This document shows positions 15,605 through 24,554 of a DNA stretch of 48,694 nucleotides, piece after piece (the stretch's first letter is position 1; every line of letters begins with the position of its first letter). The DNA is from Achromobacter pulmonis (GTDB lineage Bacteria; Pseudomonadota; Gammaproteobacteria; Burkholderiales; Burkholderiaceae_B). A program made the position numbers and the translations under genes. The stretch covers positions 486,160-534,853 of the forward strand of contig NZ_POQS01000001.1 in NCBI RefSeq assembly GCF_002885955.2, in the 5' to 3' direction. Under the pieces are notes generated by a model that saw nothing but the letters and a program-made list of their open reading frames with translations, had not been told where the DNA came from and searched no databases.

Positions 15605-16045
15605 ATGATTTTGCATCGAGCGGTGTTGTGCGCGGCCGCCGTCCTGGCCTTGAACGGCTGGGCGGCGCCGAGCGCCGAGGCGGCGTGCAGCGAGGAGAAA
15701 ATCCAGGCCATGGCCGAGGACGGCCGCTCGACCCGTTCCATCGCGCGCGCCTGCGGCATGTCCAACGCCAAGGTGCGCGGCGTGATCGAAGGCATCGAAG
15801 CCGGCGCGGTGGTCAAGGCGCTGCCCGTGCCGCCGGCCACCCCCGCCCCGGCTCCGGAACCGGACCCGGCTGCCGGCAAGCTGCCCGCCGGCAGCGCCCT
15901 GGCGCGCTGCGATTGCCAGGGCTGGATGCCCGCCGGCGAGAAGGCCCCGGAAAGCCGCTGCCAGAGCGGCATGTCCATCACCGCGCCGTGTCCCGGTTAC
16001 TGCCCGCCGCGCGGCATCGCGCCGTGGCGGCGGGTCTGCAGCTGA
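15605..16045 (+). CDS. Exported Cys-rich protein with a helix-turn-helix-like segment
   Basis: A 146-residue protein with a Sec signal peptide (about 1-27, cleavage after SAEA). Residues 34-62 read like a resolvase-type helix-turn-helix (AEDGRSTRSIARACGMSNAK). A Pro/Ala linker (about 72-92) follows, then a C-terminal Cys cluster. The mature protein has eight Cys (28, 50, 102, 104, 119, 129, 133, 145), an even number that suits disulfides in the periplasm. GGAG lies before the ATG at 15605, and upstream in-frame starts would lose the signal peptide. The family is not recognised and no function is assigned. It is convergent with the sulfatase gene. Confidence 0.7.
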   Translation: MILHRAVLCAAAVLALNGWAAPSAEAACSEEKIQAMAEDGRSTRSIARACGMSNAKVRGVIEGIEAGAVVKALPVPPATPAPAPEPDPAAGKLPAGSALARCDCQGWMPAGEKAPESRCQSGMSITAPCPGYCPPRGIAPWRRVCS

Positions 16046-16056
16046 CGCGGCCGGCC

Positions 16057-17667
16057 CTACTTCGCCTCTTTCTTGTCCTGCGCCTTGAAATGATCGGCAA
16101 TGGACTTGTGCACGCGCTCCTGCACCTGGTCGATGCTGAAGCTGGCGGGCCGCTGGCTCGGCGGATAGGTCACGAAGGTTTCCATGAACGCGGTGGCCTT
16201 CATCGTGCCGATCTCGGTCAGGTAGGCGTTCTTGCCCAGCCAGTCGTTGTATTGGTCGGACGTGATGTCCGCGCGCTCGTACGGGTCCATTCTCAGGTTG
16301 AAGACCTTGGGCACCCGCAGGCAGACGAACGGTTCCTGCCAGATGTTCAGATTGCCCGGCGCGCGCTGTTCGCAGAACACGACCTTCCAGTCGTCGTAGC
16401 GCATGCTGACCAGGATGCCGTCATCGTTGAAGTAATAGAAATCGTTGCGCGCGCTCTTGTCCGACTTGCCGGTCAGGTAGTCGAGCTGGTTGTAGCCGTC
16501 CAGGTGCACCTTGAAGTTGGTGGGGTTTCCAGGCGGCGTCCAGCCCTTGAGCAAGCGGTCCTTGATGGACGTATCGCCAGCGGCCGCCAGCAGCGTCGGG
16601 AACCAGTCCATGCCGGACACGATGCCGCGCTTGATCTGGCCCGCCGGGATCTTCCCGGGCCAGCGGACCATAGCCGGCACCCGGAAAGCGCCTTCCCAGT
16701 TGGAATCCTTCTCGCTGCGGAACGGCGTGGTCGCGGCGTCCGGCCAGCTCCACTGGTTGGGGCCGTTGTCGGTGGTGTACACCACGATGGTGTTGTCGGC
16801 GATGCCCAGGTCATCGAGCTTTTTCAGCAGCTTGCCCACGTCCTCGTCGTGTTCGAGCATGCCGTCGGCATAGTCGTTGCCCGGCATGCCGCTCTTGCCC
16901 TTGTTCTCCGGACGGACGTGGGTATAGACGTGCATGCGCGTGGTGTTCATCCACACGAAGAACGGCTTGTCGCCCTTGCCGTGCTTGTCGATGTAGTCCA
17001 GCGCCGCGCCCACGGTCTCGTCGTCGATGGTCTCCATGCGCTTCCTGGTCAGCGCCCCGGTGTCTTCCACCTTGCCGTCGGCCGAGGCCTTGACCACCCC
17101 GCGCGGCGAGAAGTTCTTCACGAACGGATCGTTGGAATCCTTGGGCCAGTACGGGCGCTCGGGCTCTTCCTCGGCGTTCAGGTGGTACAGGTTGCCGAAA
17201 AACTCGTCGAAGCCGTGCCGGGTCGGCAGGTATTCGTCCTTGTCGCCGAGGTGGTTCTTGCCGAACTGCGCCGTGACATAGCCCTGCGCCTTCAGCGCTT
17301 CGGCGATGGTGATGTCGCCTTTCTGCAGGCCGACCGAGGCGCCCGGCGCGCCGACCTTGGTCAGCCCCGTGCGCAGCGGCGATTGCCCGGTGATGAAGGA
17401 CGAGCGGCCGGCGGTGCAGCTGTTTTCGCCGTAGTAATCGGTGAACTTCACGCCCTCCTTGGCGATACGGTCGATGTTGGGCGTCTCGTAGCCCACCACG
17501 CCTTCGCCATAGGCGCTGATGTTGGTCTGCCCGATGTCGTCGCCGAAGATCACCAGGATGTTCGGCTTCTTGCCCGACGCGTCCTGGCTCTGCGCTTGTG
17601 CGCCGCCCGTGGCCGCGAGGCCTGCCGCGGCGACAAGCGCCGCACTCAACAGCTTTCTTGCATTCAT
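16057..17667 (-). CDS. Periplasmic type I arylsulfatase
   Basis: A 536-residue sulfatase with a signal peptide (1-25, ending GGAQA). The metal-site start NILVIFGDDIGQ is intact. The signature CTAGRSS has Cys84, the residue that must be oxidised to formylglycine. AQFGKNHLGD and YTTDNGPNQW complete the active site. It hydrolyses an unknown organic sulfate ester in the periplasm. GAGG precedes the ATG. A porin-like gene lies 77 bp upstream on the same strand, with a small hairpin (GGCGG/CCGCC, 17717-17730) between them, so the two form an operon. No formylglycine-generating enzyme is in the window. Confidence 0.92.
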   Translation of the reverse strand: MNARKLLSAALVAAAGLAATGGAQAQSQDASGKKPNILVIFGDDIGQTNISAYGEGVVGYETPNIDRIAKEGVKFTDYYGENSCTAGRSSFITGQSPLRTGLTKVGAPGASVGLQKGDITIAEALKAQGYVTAQFGKNHLGDKDEYLPTRHGFDEFFGNLYHLNAEEEPERPYWPKDSNDPFVKNFSPRGVVKASADGKVEDTGALTRKRMETIDDETVGAALDYIDKHGKGDKPFFVWMNTTRMHVYTHVRPENKGKSGMPGNDYADGMLEHDEDVGKLLKKLDDLGIADNTIVVYTTDNGPNQWSWPDAATTPFRSEKDSNWEGAFRVPAMVRWPGKIPAGQIKRGIVSGMDWFPTLLAAAGDTSIKDRLLKGWTPPGNPTNFKVHLDGYNQLDYLTGKSDKSARNDFYYFNDDGILVSMRYDDWKVVFCEQRAPGNLNIWQEPFVCLRVPKVFNLRMDPYERADITSDQYNDWLGKNAYLTEIGTMKATAFMETFVTYPPSQRPASFSIDQVQERVHKSIADHFKAQDKKEAK

Positions 17668-17744
17668 CGCTTTTCCTCGGAAGATCAGGCCAGTTCAGCG
17701 GCCGGCCGTGCCGCCAGGCGGGAAACCGCCCCGCCCGCTACGCC

Positions 17745-18719
17745 TCAGAACACCAGCGTGGCGGTCGCCATGACCGTGCTGGTGCTGTCCAGGCGGTTGG
17801 TGCTGCTGATCGTGGGCACCCATCGCAGCGACAGCGACAGCGAACGCTGGTCAGCCAGCTTTCTGTCGTAGGTCACGATGGGGCCCAACGCCCAGTCCCT
17901 GCCCTTGAACCCGTTGAGCCGGTCGGCCGTGGGGCCCTTGTCGCTGCCCAGCTGCTGGATGGTGCCCAGGATCAGGCCGGCGCTGAAGCCGTTGCTGAAG
18001 ACCTTGCGGCCCATCACGTCCATGCTGAACAGCGGCGCGTTGCGGTAATCGGTGGCGCTGTTGCGCGTATAGAACTGGAAGCCGGCGACCGTGTCGATCT
18101 GGAAGCCGGACTCCGGAAAGATCCCCGTGTAGGCCACCTGCGGGATGAAGGTCCAGTTGTTGAGGCTGGGGTTGGCCATGTCGTTGGCGTTGTACTTGCC
18201 GGTGGGCGCCCACACGTTCAGGCTGAGCGCCAGGTGCGAGGTCTCGGAGAAGTGGTAGCCGGCGATGATGGGCGAGAAATACAGGTCGAACAGGTTCGAC
18301 GCGGTGTCGTCCTGGCTGACGCTGCGCCCGCCCGCGCCGGCCAGGGTGGAGGTCACCTTGTTCCACACGTAGGGCACGGTGATGCTGGAAGCGAAGTTCC
18401 AGCGTCCCGGCCCGGTGTCCCAGGTCTTGAGCAGGGTCGCCAGCGTGAACGAGACTTCGGCGTCCAGGCCCAGCGAGGTCCGGCCCGCGACCGGCACCTC
18501 GCGGCTACCGCCGATGCCGCCGTCCAGGTAGATCTGTGAAAGATTGACCGCCCAGATGGGTTGCGGCGAGACGATGCCGGCGTTGGGCTGGACATTGGTG
18601 CCGGTGATCTGCCGTCCCAGCGCGCCTTCCGTGGCGTGCGCGGCGCCCGGGGTCGCCAGCGCGGCCAGCGCCGCGCAGAGCGCGGCCGTGCCCTTGAATC
18701 CAGACCTCGTGTTGCCCAT
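17745..18719 (-). CDS. Outer-membrane beta-barrel transporter (phenol MetA-deg/SphA-like family)
   Basis: A 324-residue protein with a signal peptide (about 1-30, ending AAHA) and alternating amphipathic strands ending in the classic outer-membrane terminus ATLVF. The blocks YFSPIIAGYHFS, LSLNVWAPTGKY and FQIDTVAGFQFYTRN are typical of the transporter family linked to aromatic catabolism porins. It probably lets the sulfatase substrate cross the outer membrane. ATG 18719 is chosen because AGGTGG lies 8 bases upstream. A GTG four codons earlier would waste that site. A possible promoter (TTGGAA, 18 bp, GATTAT on the minus strand) lies at about 18820-18855. Confidence 0.8.
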   Translation of the reverse strand: MGNTRSGFKGTAALCAALAALATPGAAHATEGALGRQITGTNVQPNAGIVSPQPIWAVNLSQIYLDGGIGGSREVPVAGRTSLGLDAEVSFTLATLLKTWDTGPGRWNFASSITVPYVWNKVTSTLAGAGGRSVSQDDTASNLFDLYFSPIIAGYHFSETSHLALSLNVWAPTGKYNANDMANPSLNNWTFIPQVAYTGIFPESGFQIDTVAGFQFYTRNSATDYRNAPLFSMDVMGRKVFSNGFSAGLILGTIQQLGSDKGPTADRLNGFKGRDWALGPIVTYDRKLADQRSLSLSLRWVPTISSTNRLDSTSTVMATATLVF

Positions 18720-18879
18720 GCGATGTACCACCTGTAGCGATAACCAAAAGCAAAGACACTAACTGAGCCTGGGGCGGACGCGCTGCCCGGGCTGCGGATA
18801 AGACCAGTCAAATCCCCAATACAGGGTCAGATAATCGCACGAGAGCGACGGTTTTTCCAACTACCCGGACGCGCGGATT

Positions 18880-20454
18880 TCAATCGTGGCCGGCGCCCTC
18901 ATCGCCGCGGCTGGCCCGCACCTGGTCGATGCGCAGGCCGTCGCGCCGCGTCACCTCGAAGCGCCAGTCGCGCCAGGCGATCGTGTCGCCCGGCTCGGGA
19001 ATGCGGCCGGCGGCGCGCAGCAGGCAGCCCGCCAGCGTGGCGTCCGGGTAATCGTCGGCCAGCGCCGGCGCCGCCAGCAGGCGCGCGGCCTCGCCCACCG
19101 CCAGCCGGCCGTCCAGCAGCCAGGAGCCGTCGGACAGGCGCAGCGACTCCGACAGGTCGGCCTGGTGCTCGGGCAGATCGCCCGCCACCGCGGTCAGCAC
19201 GTCCATGGGCGTGACCAGCCCCTCGCAGACGCCGTGCTCGTCCACCACGATCAGCATGTGATCGCGGCTGGCGCGCAGTTCGTCCAGCACCTTGAGCACC
19301 GGCATGGTCTCCAGTACGTAGCGCGGTTCGCGCGCCAGCTCGACCAGGTCGATCGGGCCGGGGGTCTGCAGCCTGGGCAGCACGTCCTTGAAGTGCAGCA
19401 CGCCCAGCACGTTGGCCGGGTCGCCGGCGCACAGCGGCAGGCGCGAATGGCCGCCGCCGAACTTGCGGACCACGTCCTCGGGCGTGTCGGCCACGTCCAG
19501 CCAGGTGATGTCGCCGCGCGGCACCATGATGGAACGCACGTCGCGCGCGCCGATGGACAGCACCCGTTCGATCATGGTGCTCTCCTCGGGCGCGAAGGCC
19601 GGCTCCTCGCCCGCGCCGTCGACCAGCGCGACCACCTCGTCTACCTGCGCGCCGGCCTGGCCGGCGGGGCTGGCGCGCAGCAGCCGCAGCACGGCCTGCG
19701 CGGTGCGCTGGCGCCGGCCCAGCGCATGCGCGCCGCGGGCGCGGTTGCGCCGCGCCAGCTGGTTGCACAGCTCGATCAGGATCGAGAAGCCGATGGCGGC
19801 GTACAGATAACCCTTGGGCACGTGAAAGCCCAGCCCTTCGGCCACCAGGCTGAAGCCGATCATCAGCAACAGGCCCAGGCACAGGATCACCACCGTCGGG
19901 TGGCGCGCCACGAAGGCCATCAGCGGACGGCTGGCCAGCATCATCACCGCCATCGCCACGATCACGGCGATCATCATGATGCTCAGGTCCTGCACCATGC
20001 CCACCGCGGTAATCACCGAGTCCAGCGAGAACACCGCGTCCAGCACCACGATCTGCAGGATCACCTGCCAGAACACGGCGTGCTGCGGCCGCTGGCCGGC
20101 GTCGTGGGCGGCGCCGCCTTCGACGCGCTCGTGCAGTTCCATCGTGCCCTTGAAGAGCAGGAACAGGCCGCCCAGGATCAATATCAGGTCGCGCCCGGAA
20201 ATCTCCGCGCCCAGCAGCGTGAACAGCGGCGCGGTCAGCGTCACCACCCAGGCGATGCTGGCCAGCAGGCCCAGGCGCATCACCATCGCCAGCGTCAGGC
20301 CGATCAGGCGGGCGCGGTTGCGCTGCGCCGGCGGCAGCTTGTCGGCCAGGATGGCGATGAACACCAGGTTGTCGATGCCCAGCACAATTTCAAGCACGAC
20401 CAGGGTCGCGAGGCCCAGCCAGGCGGTGGGGTCGGTCATCCAATCGAAAATCAT
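18880..20454 (-). CDS. TerC-family membrane protein with CBS and CorC/HlyC domains (YegH/YoaE type)
   Basis: A 524-residue protein. Residues about 1-235 are a TerC membrane domain with metal-type acidic motifs ([15 protein letters not shown] and [17 protein letters not shown]). Residues about 290-420 are a CBS pair ([18 protein letters not shown]...), and about 440-515 are the transporter-associated CorC/HlyC domain. TerC relatives export Mn2+ or help load metal onto exported proteins. Nucleotide sensing by the CBS pair is typical. The ribosome site is weak (GGA). The gene is divergent from mgtC-like across a 370-bp region with several inverted repeats, suggesting shared metal or envelope-stress control. 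Confidence 0.9.
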   Translation of the reverse strand: MIFDWMTDPTAWLGLATLVVLEIVLGIDNLVFIAILADKLPPAQRNRARLIGLTLAMVMRLGLLASIAWVVTLTAPLFTLLGAEISGRDLILILGGLFLLFKGTMELHERVEGGAAHDAGQRPQHAVFWQVILQIVVLDAVFSLDSVITAVGMVQDLSIMMIAVIVAMAVMMLASRPLMAFVARHPTVVILCLGLLLMIGFSLVAEGLGFHVPKGYLYAAIGFSILIELCNQLARRNRARGAHALGRRQRTAQAVLRLLRASPAGQAGAQVDEVVALVDGAGEEPAFAPEESTMIERVLSIGARDVRSIMVPRGDITWLDVADTPEDVVRKFGGGHSRLPLCAGDPANVLGVLHFKDVLPRLQTPGPIDLVELAREPRYVLETMPVLKVLDELRASRDHMLIVVDEHGVCEGLVTPMDVLTAVAGDLPEHQADLSESLRLSDGSWLLDGRLAVGEAARLLAAPALADDYPDATLAGCLLRAAGRIPEPGDTIAWRDWRFEVTRRDGLRIDQVRASRGDEGAGHD

Positions 20455-20477
20455 CGAAGTTCCACGTATAGCGTGAT

Positions 20478-20497
20478 GGAGCGCGCCAGCGCGCTCC
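20478..20497 (-). repeat. Perfect 9-bp inverted repeat in the terC-like leader
   Basis: GGAGCGCGC (20478-20486), CA, GCGCGCTCC (20489-20497). In RNA this is an 8-bp stem with a 4-base loop, about 24 bases before the terC-like start codon, close enough to affect ribosome entry. Confidence 0.6.
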
Positions 20498-20730
20498 CGG
20501 AATCGTCAGGGGAATGGCGCAACGGACGCGCGCGCGGCGGCGCGCGGCAGCCCAGGCGCGGCGTGGCGGCCCGGGACCGGGCCAGACGGGTATCGTGGAA
20601 CGGCCGCGGCATGCGGCCGGAGGAAGGGGGCGGGCGCCGGCGCGGCGCCGGCCTAGAGGGAGGCTCTTCGTTCATAAATGGCGGACGGCCGGGACTGCCT
20701 GCCGCCCACCTTGCTCTCTTTCTTACTGGA

Positions 20731-20749
20731 ACCTGAATATTACCTGAAT
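20731..20749. repeat. 8-bp direct repeat with 11-bp spacing
   Basis: ACCTGAAT occurs at 20731-20738 and again at 20742-20749, exactly one helical turn apart, overlapping the likely mgtC promoter. This layout suits binding of a regulator on one DNA face. Confidence 0.5.
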
Positions 20750-20824
20750 CTGGCCCATCGCCCGGTGTCATCAAACAAACCGCATGCATGCCCGATCATG
20801 GCGCGCCGCCGTACCGAGGACACC

Positions 20825-21538
20825 ATGAAGAATTTCGACAACATCCAGCTGCTCACCCTGGCCAATACCCTGGTCAGCCTGTTCACCGCTTTCGTGCTGG
20901 GCGCGGTGGTCGGTTTCGAGCGCCAGTTCCGCCAGCGCACGGCCGGGCTGCGCACCAACGTGCTGGTCGCGGTGGGCGCGGCGATCTTCGTGGACATGGC
21001 CTTCCTGGTGGGCGGCGACGACGGCGGCGCGCGCGTGATTTCCTACGTGGTGTCGGGCGTGGGCTTCCTGGGCGCCGGCGCCATCATGCGCGAAGGCGGC
21101 AGCATCCGCGGCCTGAACACCGCGGCCACGCTGTGGGGCTCGGCGGCGATCGGGGCGTGCGCCGGGGCCTCGCTGATGCTGGAGGCGGTGGCCGCCACCG
21201 TCTTCGTGCTGGCCGCCAACACCCTGCTGCGCCCGGTGGTCAGCTACGTCAACCGCCAGCCGGTCGATGCGCAGACCACGGAAGTGACTACCGTCATACA
21301 CCTGATCGCCACCACGGCGCAGCGCCAGGCCGCCATGATGGTGCTGGAAGACGTGCTCGAGGCCGAGCAGCTGCCGCTGTCCGAGCTGAAGATCGACCAG
21401 TTCGGCGAAGACGAGGTCGAGATCGAGGCCGCGCTCAGCGAAGCCTCGGTCGACGAGCTGGACCTGGACCGGGTGGTCGCCAGCATCGCGGCCTCGCCGG
21501 CCGTGCGCACCGCGTTCTGGGCGGCCAGGACGGTGTAA
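20825..21538 (+). CDS. MgtC/SapB family membrane protein
   Basis: A 237-residue protein. The N-terminal 150 residues contain about four to five helices and the MgtC signature (AVVGFERQFRQRTAGLRTNVLVAVGAA, then GVGFLGAGAIMREGG and GLNTAATLW). A C-terminal soluble domain of about 80 residues resembles the ACT-like domain of MgtC. MgtC proteins help survival at low Mg2+ and in macrophages by affecting F-type ATPase or phosphate uptake. The family also has plain housekeeping members. The start at 20825 is backed by GAGGA; longer readings upstream are unsupported. It is divergent from the terC-like gene. Confidence 0.9.
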   Translation: MKNFDNIQLLTLANTLVSLFTAFVLGAVVGFERQFRQRTAGLRTNVLVAVGAAIFVDMAFLVGGDDGGARVISYVVSGVGFLGAGAIMREGGSIRGLNTAATLWGSAAIGACAGASLMLEAVAATVFVLAANTLLRPVVSYVNRQPVDAQTTEVTTVIHLIATTAQRQAAMMVLEDVLEAEQLPLSELKIDQFGEDEVEIEAALSEASVDELDLDRVVASIAASPAVRTAFWAARTV

Positions 21539-21622
21539 ACGCGGCGACGCGGGGTTACGCCCGCTTACCTTCCGGGCACGCGGCTTGCTCGGCAGGCGGG
21601 GATCGCCCATTCCGGAGCCCGC

Positions 21623-22390
21623 ATGCCCGCCTCGCACTATATCGACGCCACCACGCTGACGGTGCTGACCGTCAACACGCACAAGGGTTTCACCAGTTTC
21701 AACCGCCGTTTCATGCTGCACGAACTGCGCGACGCGCTGCGGGCGGCGGGCCCGGACATCGTGTTCCTGCAGGAGGTGCTGGGCGAACACCAGGGCCATG
21801 CCGAGCGCCACCGCTCCTGGCCCGCGCTGTCGCAGTACGAGTTCCTGGCCGACACGCTGTGGACCGACTACGCCTACGGTCGCAACGCGGTCTATCCGGC
21901 GGGCCACCACGGCAACGCGGTGCTGTCGCGCTACCCCATCGAACGCTATGAAAACCACGACGTCAGCGTCGGCGGCCACGAACGCCGCGGCATGCTGCAC
22001 TGCGTGCTGCGCGTGCCCGGGACGCCGACGCCGGTGCACGCGGTCTGCGTGCACCTGGGGCTGCTGGAGCGCCACCGGGGCCGCCAGCTGGCGCAATTGT
22101 GCGAACTGGCGGCCGACGGCGTGCCGGCCGCCGAACCCCTGCTGATCGCCGGCGATTTCAACGACTGGCGGCTGCGCGCCGACGGCCCGATGCGCGACTG
22201 CGGCACCAGCGAAGTCTACAGCTCGCGGCTGGGCCGGCCGGCGCGCACCTTTCCGGCGCGCTGGCCGCTGCTGCGGCTGGACCGCATCTACGTGCGCGGC
22301 GTGCGCGACTGGCGGCCGCTGCCCATGGCGTCGCGCGTCTGGTCGCGTCTGTCCGACCACGTGCCGATCAGCGCGGAGATCGCCCTATGA
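21623..22390 (+). CDS. Endonuclease/exonuclease/phosphatase family protein (YbhP-like)
   Basis: A 255-residue EEP-fold protein. The metal and catalytic blocks are visible: TVNTHKGF with a conserved Asn, FLQEVLGEH (metal Glu), HLGLLERHR, IAGDFNDW (catalytic Asp-Asn) and the final SDHVPI (Asp-His). It should cleave a phosphodiester, possibly a lipid head group rather than DNA given its partners. It is first in a three-gene operon with clsB and an LPG-synthase-like membrane gene, the same order as E. coli ybhP-clsB-ybhN. GGAG precedes the ATG. Its stop overlaps the clsB start as ATGA. Confidence 0.9.
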   Translation: MPASHYIDATTLTVLTVNTHKGFTSFNRRFMLHELRDALRAAGPDIVFLQEVLGEHQGHAERHRSWPALSQYEFLADTLWTDYAYGRNAVYPAGHHGNAVLSRYPIERYENHDVSVGGHERRGMLHCVLRVPGTPTPVHAVCVHLGLLERHRGRQLAQLCELAADGVPAAEPLLIAGDFNDWRLRADGPMRDCGTSEVYSSRLGRPARTFPARWPLLRLDRIYVRGVRDWRPLPMASRVWSRLSDHVPISAEIAL

Positions 22391-23580
22391 ACCTGAGCTG
22401 GCGCGGGAACAACCGCTACACGCTGCTGGAAAACGGCACCGGCTATTTCCCCGCGGTGCTCGACGCCATCGCGCAGGCCCGCAGCGAAGTGCTGGTCGAG
22501 ACCTTCATCCTGTTCGACGACACCGTGGGCCGGGAGATCCGCCAGGCCCTGATCGACGCGGCGCGCCGCGGCGTGAGCGTGGACCTGACCATCGACGGCT
22601 ACGGTTCGGACGAACTGAGCGAGGAATTCCTGGGCGGCATGACCGACAGCGGCATCCGCGTCCACATCTTCGACCCGCGCCCGCGGCTGCTGGGCGTGCG
22701 CACCAACGTATTCCGGCGCATGCACCGCAAGATCGTTGCCGTCGACCGCCGCTGCGCCTTCGTGGGCGGCATCAATTTCTCGGCCGACCACCTGCCCGAC
22801 TTCGGCCCGCAGGCCAAGCAGGACTACGCCTTGCGCGTCGAGGGGCCGCTGGCCGCGGATATCGCCGACTATGCGCGCGCGCAGCTGGGCGGCGAGCGGC
22901 CGCGGCGGCGCGGCCGGCGGGCCGCCATCCTGGAGCAGATGCCGGCCGGCGACGGCGGCGGCCGCCTGGTGGTGCGCGACAACGTCGATCACCGCAACGA
23001 CATCGAGCGCCATTACCGCGCCGGCGTGCGGGCGGCGCGCCACGACGTGCTGATCGCCAACGCCTATTTCTTTCCCGGCTACCAGCTGCTGCACGACCTG
23101 GCCGACGCCGCGCGGCGCGGCGTGCGGGTCAGGCTGCTGCTGCAGGGCGAGCCCGACGTGCTGGTCGCGCGGCTGGCCGCCTCCATGCTGTACGACTACC
23201 TGATCGACGCCGGCGTGGAGATCTACGAATACTGCAAGCGGCCGCTGCACGGCAAAGTGGCCTGCGTGGACGGCGACTGGGCGACCGTGGGGTCCAGCAA
23301 CCTGGACCCGCTGAGCCTGGCGCTCAACCTGGAGGCCAACGTGATGGCGCGCGACCGCGGGCTCAACGCCGAGCTGCGCCGCAGCCTGGAGCGGCTGATC
23401 GAGCAGGACTGCCGCCAGATCGAAATGTCGGTGGGCTCCAGGCGGCGCCTGCGGCGGCTGTGGATAGGCGTGGTGGTGTTCCACTTCCTGCGGCGCTTTC
23501 CGGCCTGGGCCGGCAGCCTGCCGGCGCACAAGCCCAGGCTGCAGTCCCTGCCCCTGCCCACGGAAAGAGAGACGGCATGA
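22387..23580 (+). CDS. clsB: Cardiolipin synthase B
   Basis: A 397-residue phospholipase D superfamily enzyme with two HKD motifs. The first is MHRKIVAVDRRCAFVGGIN (HxKxxxxD at about 117-124), and the second LHGKVACVDGDWATVGSSN (at about 287-294). It lacks the N-terminal helices of ClsA and is the right length for ClsB (YbhO), which makes cardiolipin, or phosphatidylglycerol from PE-type donors, at the inner membrane. The basic C-terminus contains an amphipathic segment. GGAG precedes the ATG, and both ends overlap neighbours as ATGA, so the three-gene operon is translationally coupled. Confidence 0.93.
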   Translation: MNLSWRGNNRYTLLENGTGYFPAVLDAIAQARSEVLVETFILFDDTVGREIRQALIDAARRGVSVDLTIDGYGSDELSEEFLGGMTDSGIRVHIFDPRPRLLGVRTNVFRRMHRKIVAVDRRCAFVGGINFSADHLPDFGPQAKQDYALRVEGPLAADIADYARAQLGGERPRRRGRRAAILEQMPAGDGGGRLVVRDNVDHRNDIERHYRAGVRAARHDVLIANAYFFPGYQLLHDLADAARRGVRVRLLLQGEPDVLVARLAASMLYDYLIDAGVEIYEYCKRPLHGKVACVDGDWATVGSSNLDPLSLALNLEANVMARDRGLNAELRRSLERLIEQDCRQIEMSVGSRRRLRRLWIGVVVFHFLRRFPAWAGSLPAHKPRLQSLPLPTERETA

Positions 23581-24554
23581 GAGTCTTCCGCTCCACCCTG
23601 ACGCGGGCGCTGCGCCATCGCTGGCCGCGCCTGAAGCGGATTCTGCCGGCGCTGGTGCTGGCGGTCGTGGCCGCCCTGCTCATCCACTTCGGCCGCGCCG
23701 TGGACTGGCCCCAGGTCTGGGTTTCGATGCGCGCGATTCCGGAGCGCACGATCATGCTGGCCTGTGCGCTGGTGGCCGCCGGCTACCTGGCCTACGGCGC
23801 CATGGATCTGCTGGCCAAGCGCTACACCCGCCACACCCTGCCCTGGCCCAAGGTGCTGGGCGTGGCGATGACCAGCTATGCGCTGAACCTCAATCTCGGG
23901 GTACTGCTGGGCGGGCTGGGCGCGCGGCTGCGCCTGTATGCACGCCTGGGATGCCGCAAGTCGGTCGCCACCCGCGTGGCGCTGTTCTCGGCCGCGACCA
24001 ACTGGATCGGCTTCGGCTGGCTGGCCGGCGCGCTGTTCGTGGCGGGCGCGGTGCCGTTGCCGCAGGGCTGGGGCCTGCGCCCGGACGTGCTGCGCCTGCC
24101 GGGCGCGGCGCTGCTGGCGCTGGCCGCCGCCTACGTGGGCTTCTGCGCGCTGGCGCGCCGCCGCAGCTGGAGCTGGATGGGCCAGCATGCCAGCTTGCCG
24201 CACTTGGGCATGGCGGTCGCGCAAAGCCTGGTGGCGGCAAGCTCGTGGGCCATCATGGGCGCCATCATGTACGTGCTGCTGCAAGGCAAGGTCGGCTATC
24301 CGGCGGTGCTGGGCGTGCTGATGTGCACCAGCTTCGCGGCCGTGCTCATCCGGGTGCCGGGCGGGCTGGGCACCACCGAAGCCATCTTCGTCGCGGCGCT
24401 GGCGCCGGGGATTCCCGCGCCCGAGGTGCTGGGCGCGGCGCTGGTGTACCGCGCGCTCTACGCCTTCGCGCCGCTGTGCCTGGCCCTGCTGGCCTTCGGG
24501 CTGGCCGAATGGCGGCTGCGACACGGGCCGCACGCCTCCACGCCGGCGGCCTAG
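23577..24554 (+). CDS. LPG synthase TM-region / UPF0104 membrane protein (YbhN-like)
   Basis: A 325-residue integral membrane protein with about eight helices. SYALNLNLGVLLGGLGARLRLYARLG and LIRVPGGLGTTEAIFVAAL are hallmark blocks of the lysylphosphatidylglycerol synthetase transmembrane (flippase-like) family. There is no aminoacyltransferase domain, so it may move or flip a lipid rather than modify it. It is the last gene of the ybhP-clsB-ybhN-like operon, overlapping clsB by ATGA. Its TAG stop shares a CTAG with the stop of the convergent DUF748 gene, so the two ends overlap by 4 bp. Confidence 0.9.
   Translation: MRVFRSTLTRALRHRWPRLKRILPALVLAVVAALLIHFGRAVDWPQVWVSMRAIPERTIMLACALVAAGYLAYGAMDLLAKRYTRHTLPWPKVLGVAMTSYALNLNLGVLLGGLGARLRLYARLGCRKSVATRVALFSAATNWIGFGWLAGALFVAGAVPLPQGWGLRPDVLRLPGAALLALAAAYVGFCALARRRSWSWMGQHASLPHLGMAVAQSLVAASSWAIMGAIMYVLLQGKVGYPAVLGVLMCTSFAAVLIRVPGGLGTTEAIFVAALAPGIPAPEVLGAALVYRALYAFAPLCLALLAFGLAEWRLRHGPHASTPAA

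Larger units (their letters stand above)
20455..20824. promoter_or_regulatory. Structured divergent region between terC-like and mgtC-like genes
   Basis: 370 bp with no gene. It holds GC-rich inverted repeats on the terC side (20478-20497, 20601-20619 with arms CGGCCGC/GCGGCCG, and a two-step hairpin at 20680-20706) and an AT-richer section at 20710-20785. On the plus strand TTGCTC at about 20711 and GAATAT about 18 bp later may be a promoter for mgtC. The direct repeat ACCTGAAT x2 overlaps it. No known riboswitch consensus was recognised. Confidence 0.45.

Noticed and set aside
20455..20824. A yybP-ykoY manganese riboswitch upstream of the TerC-like gene
   Set aside because: Expected for some TerC genes, but I could not find the conserved core of that riboswitch on the minus strand. 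A covariance-model search would be decisive.
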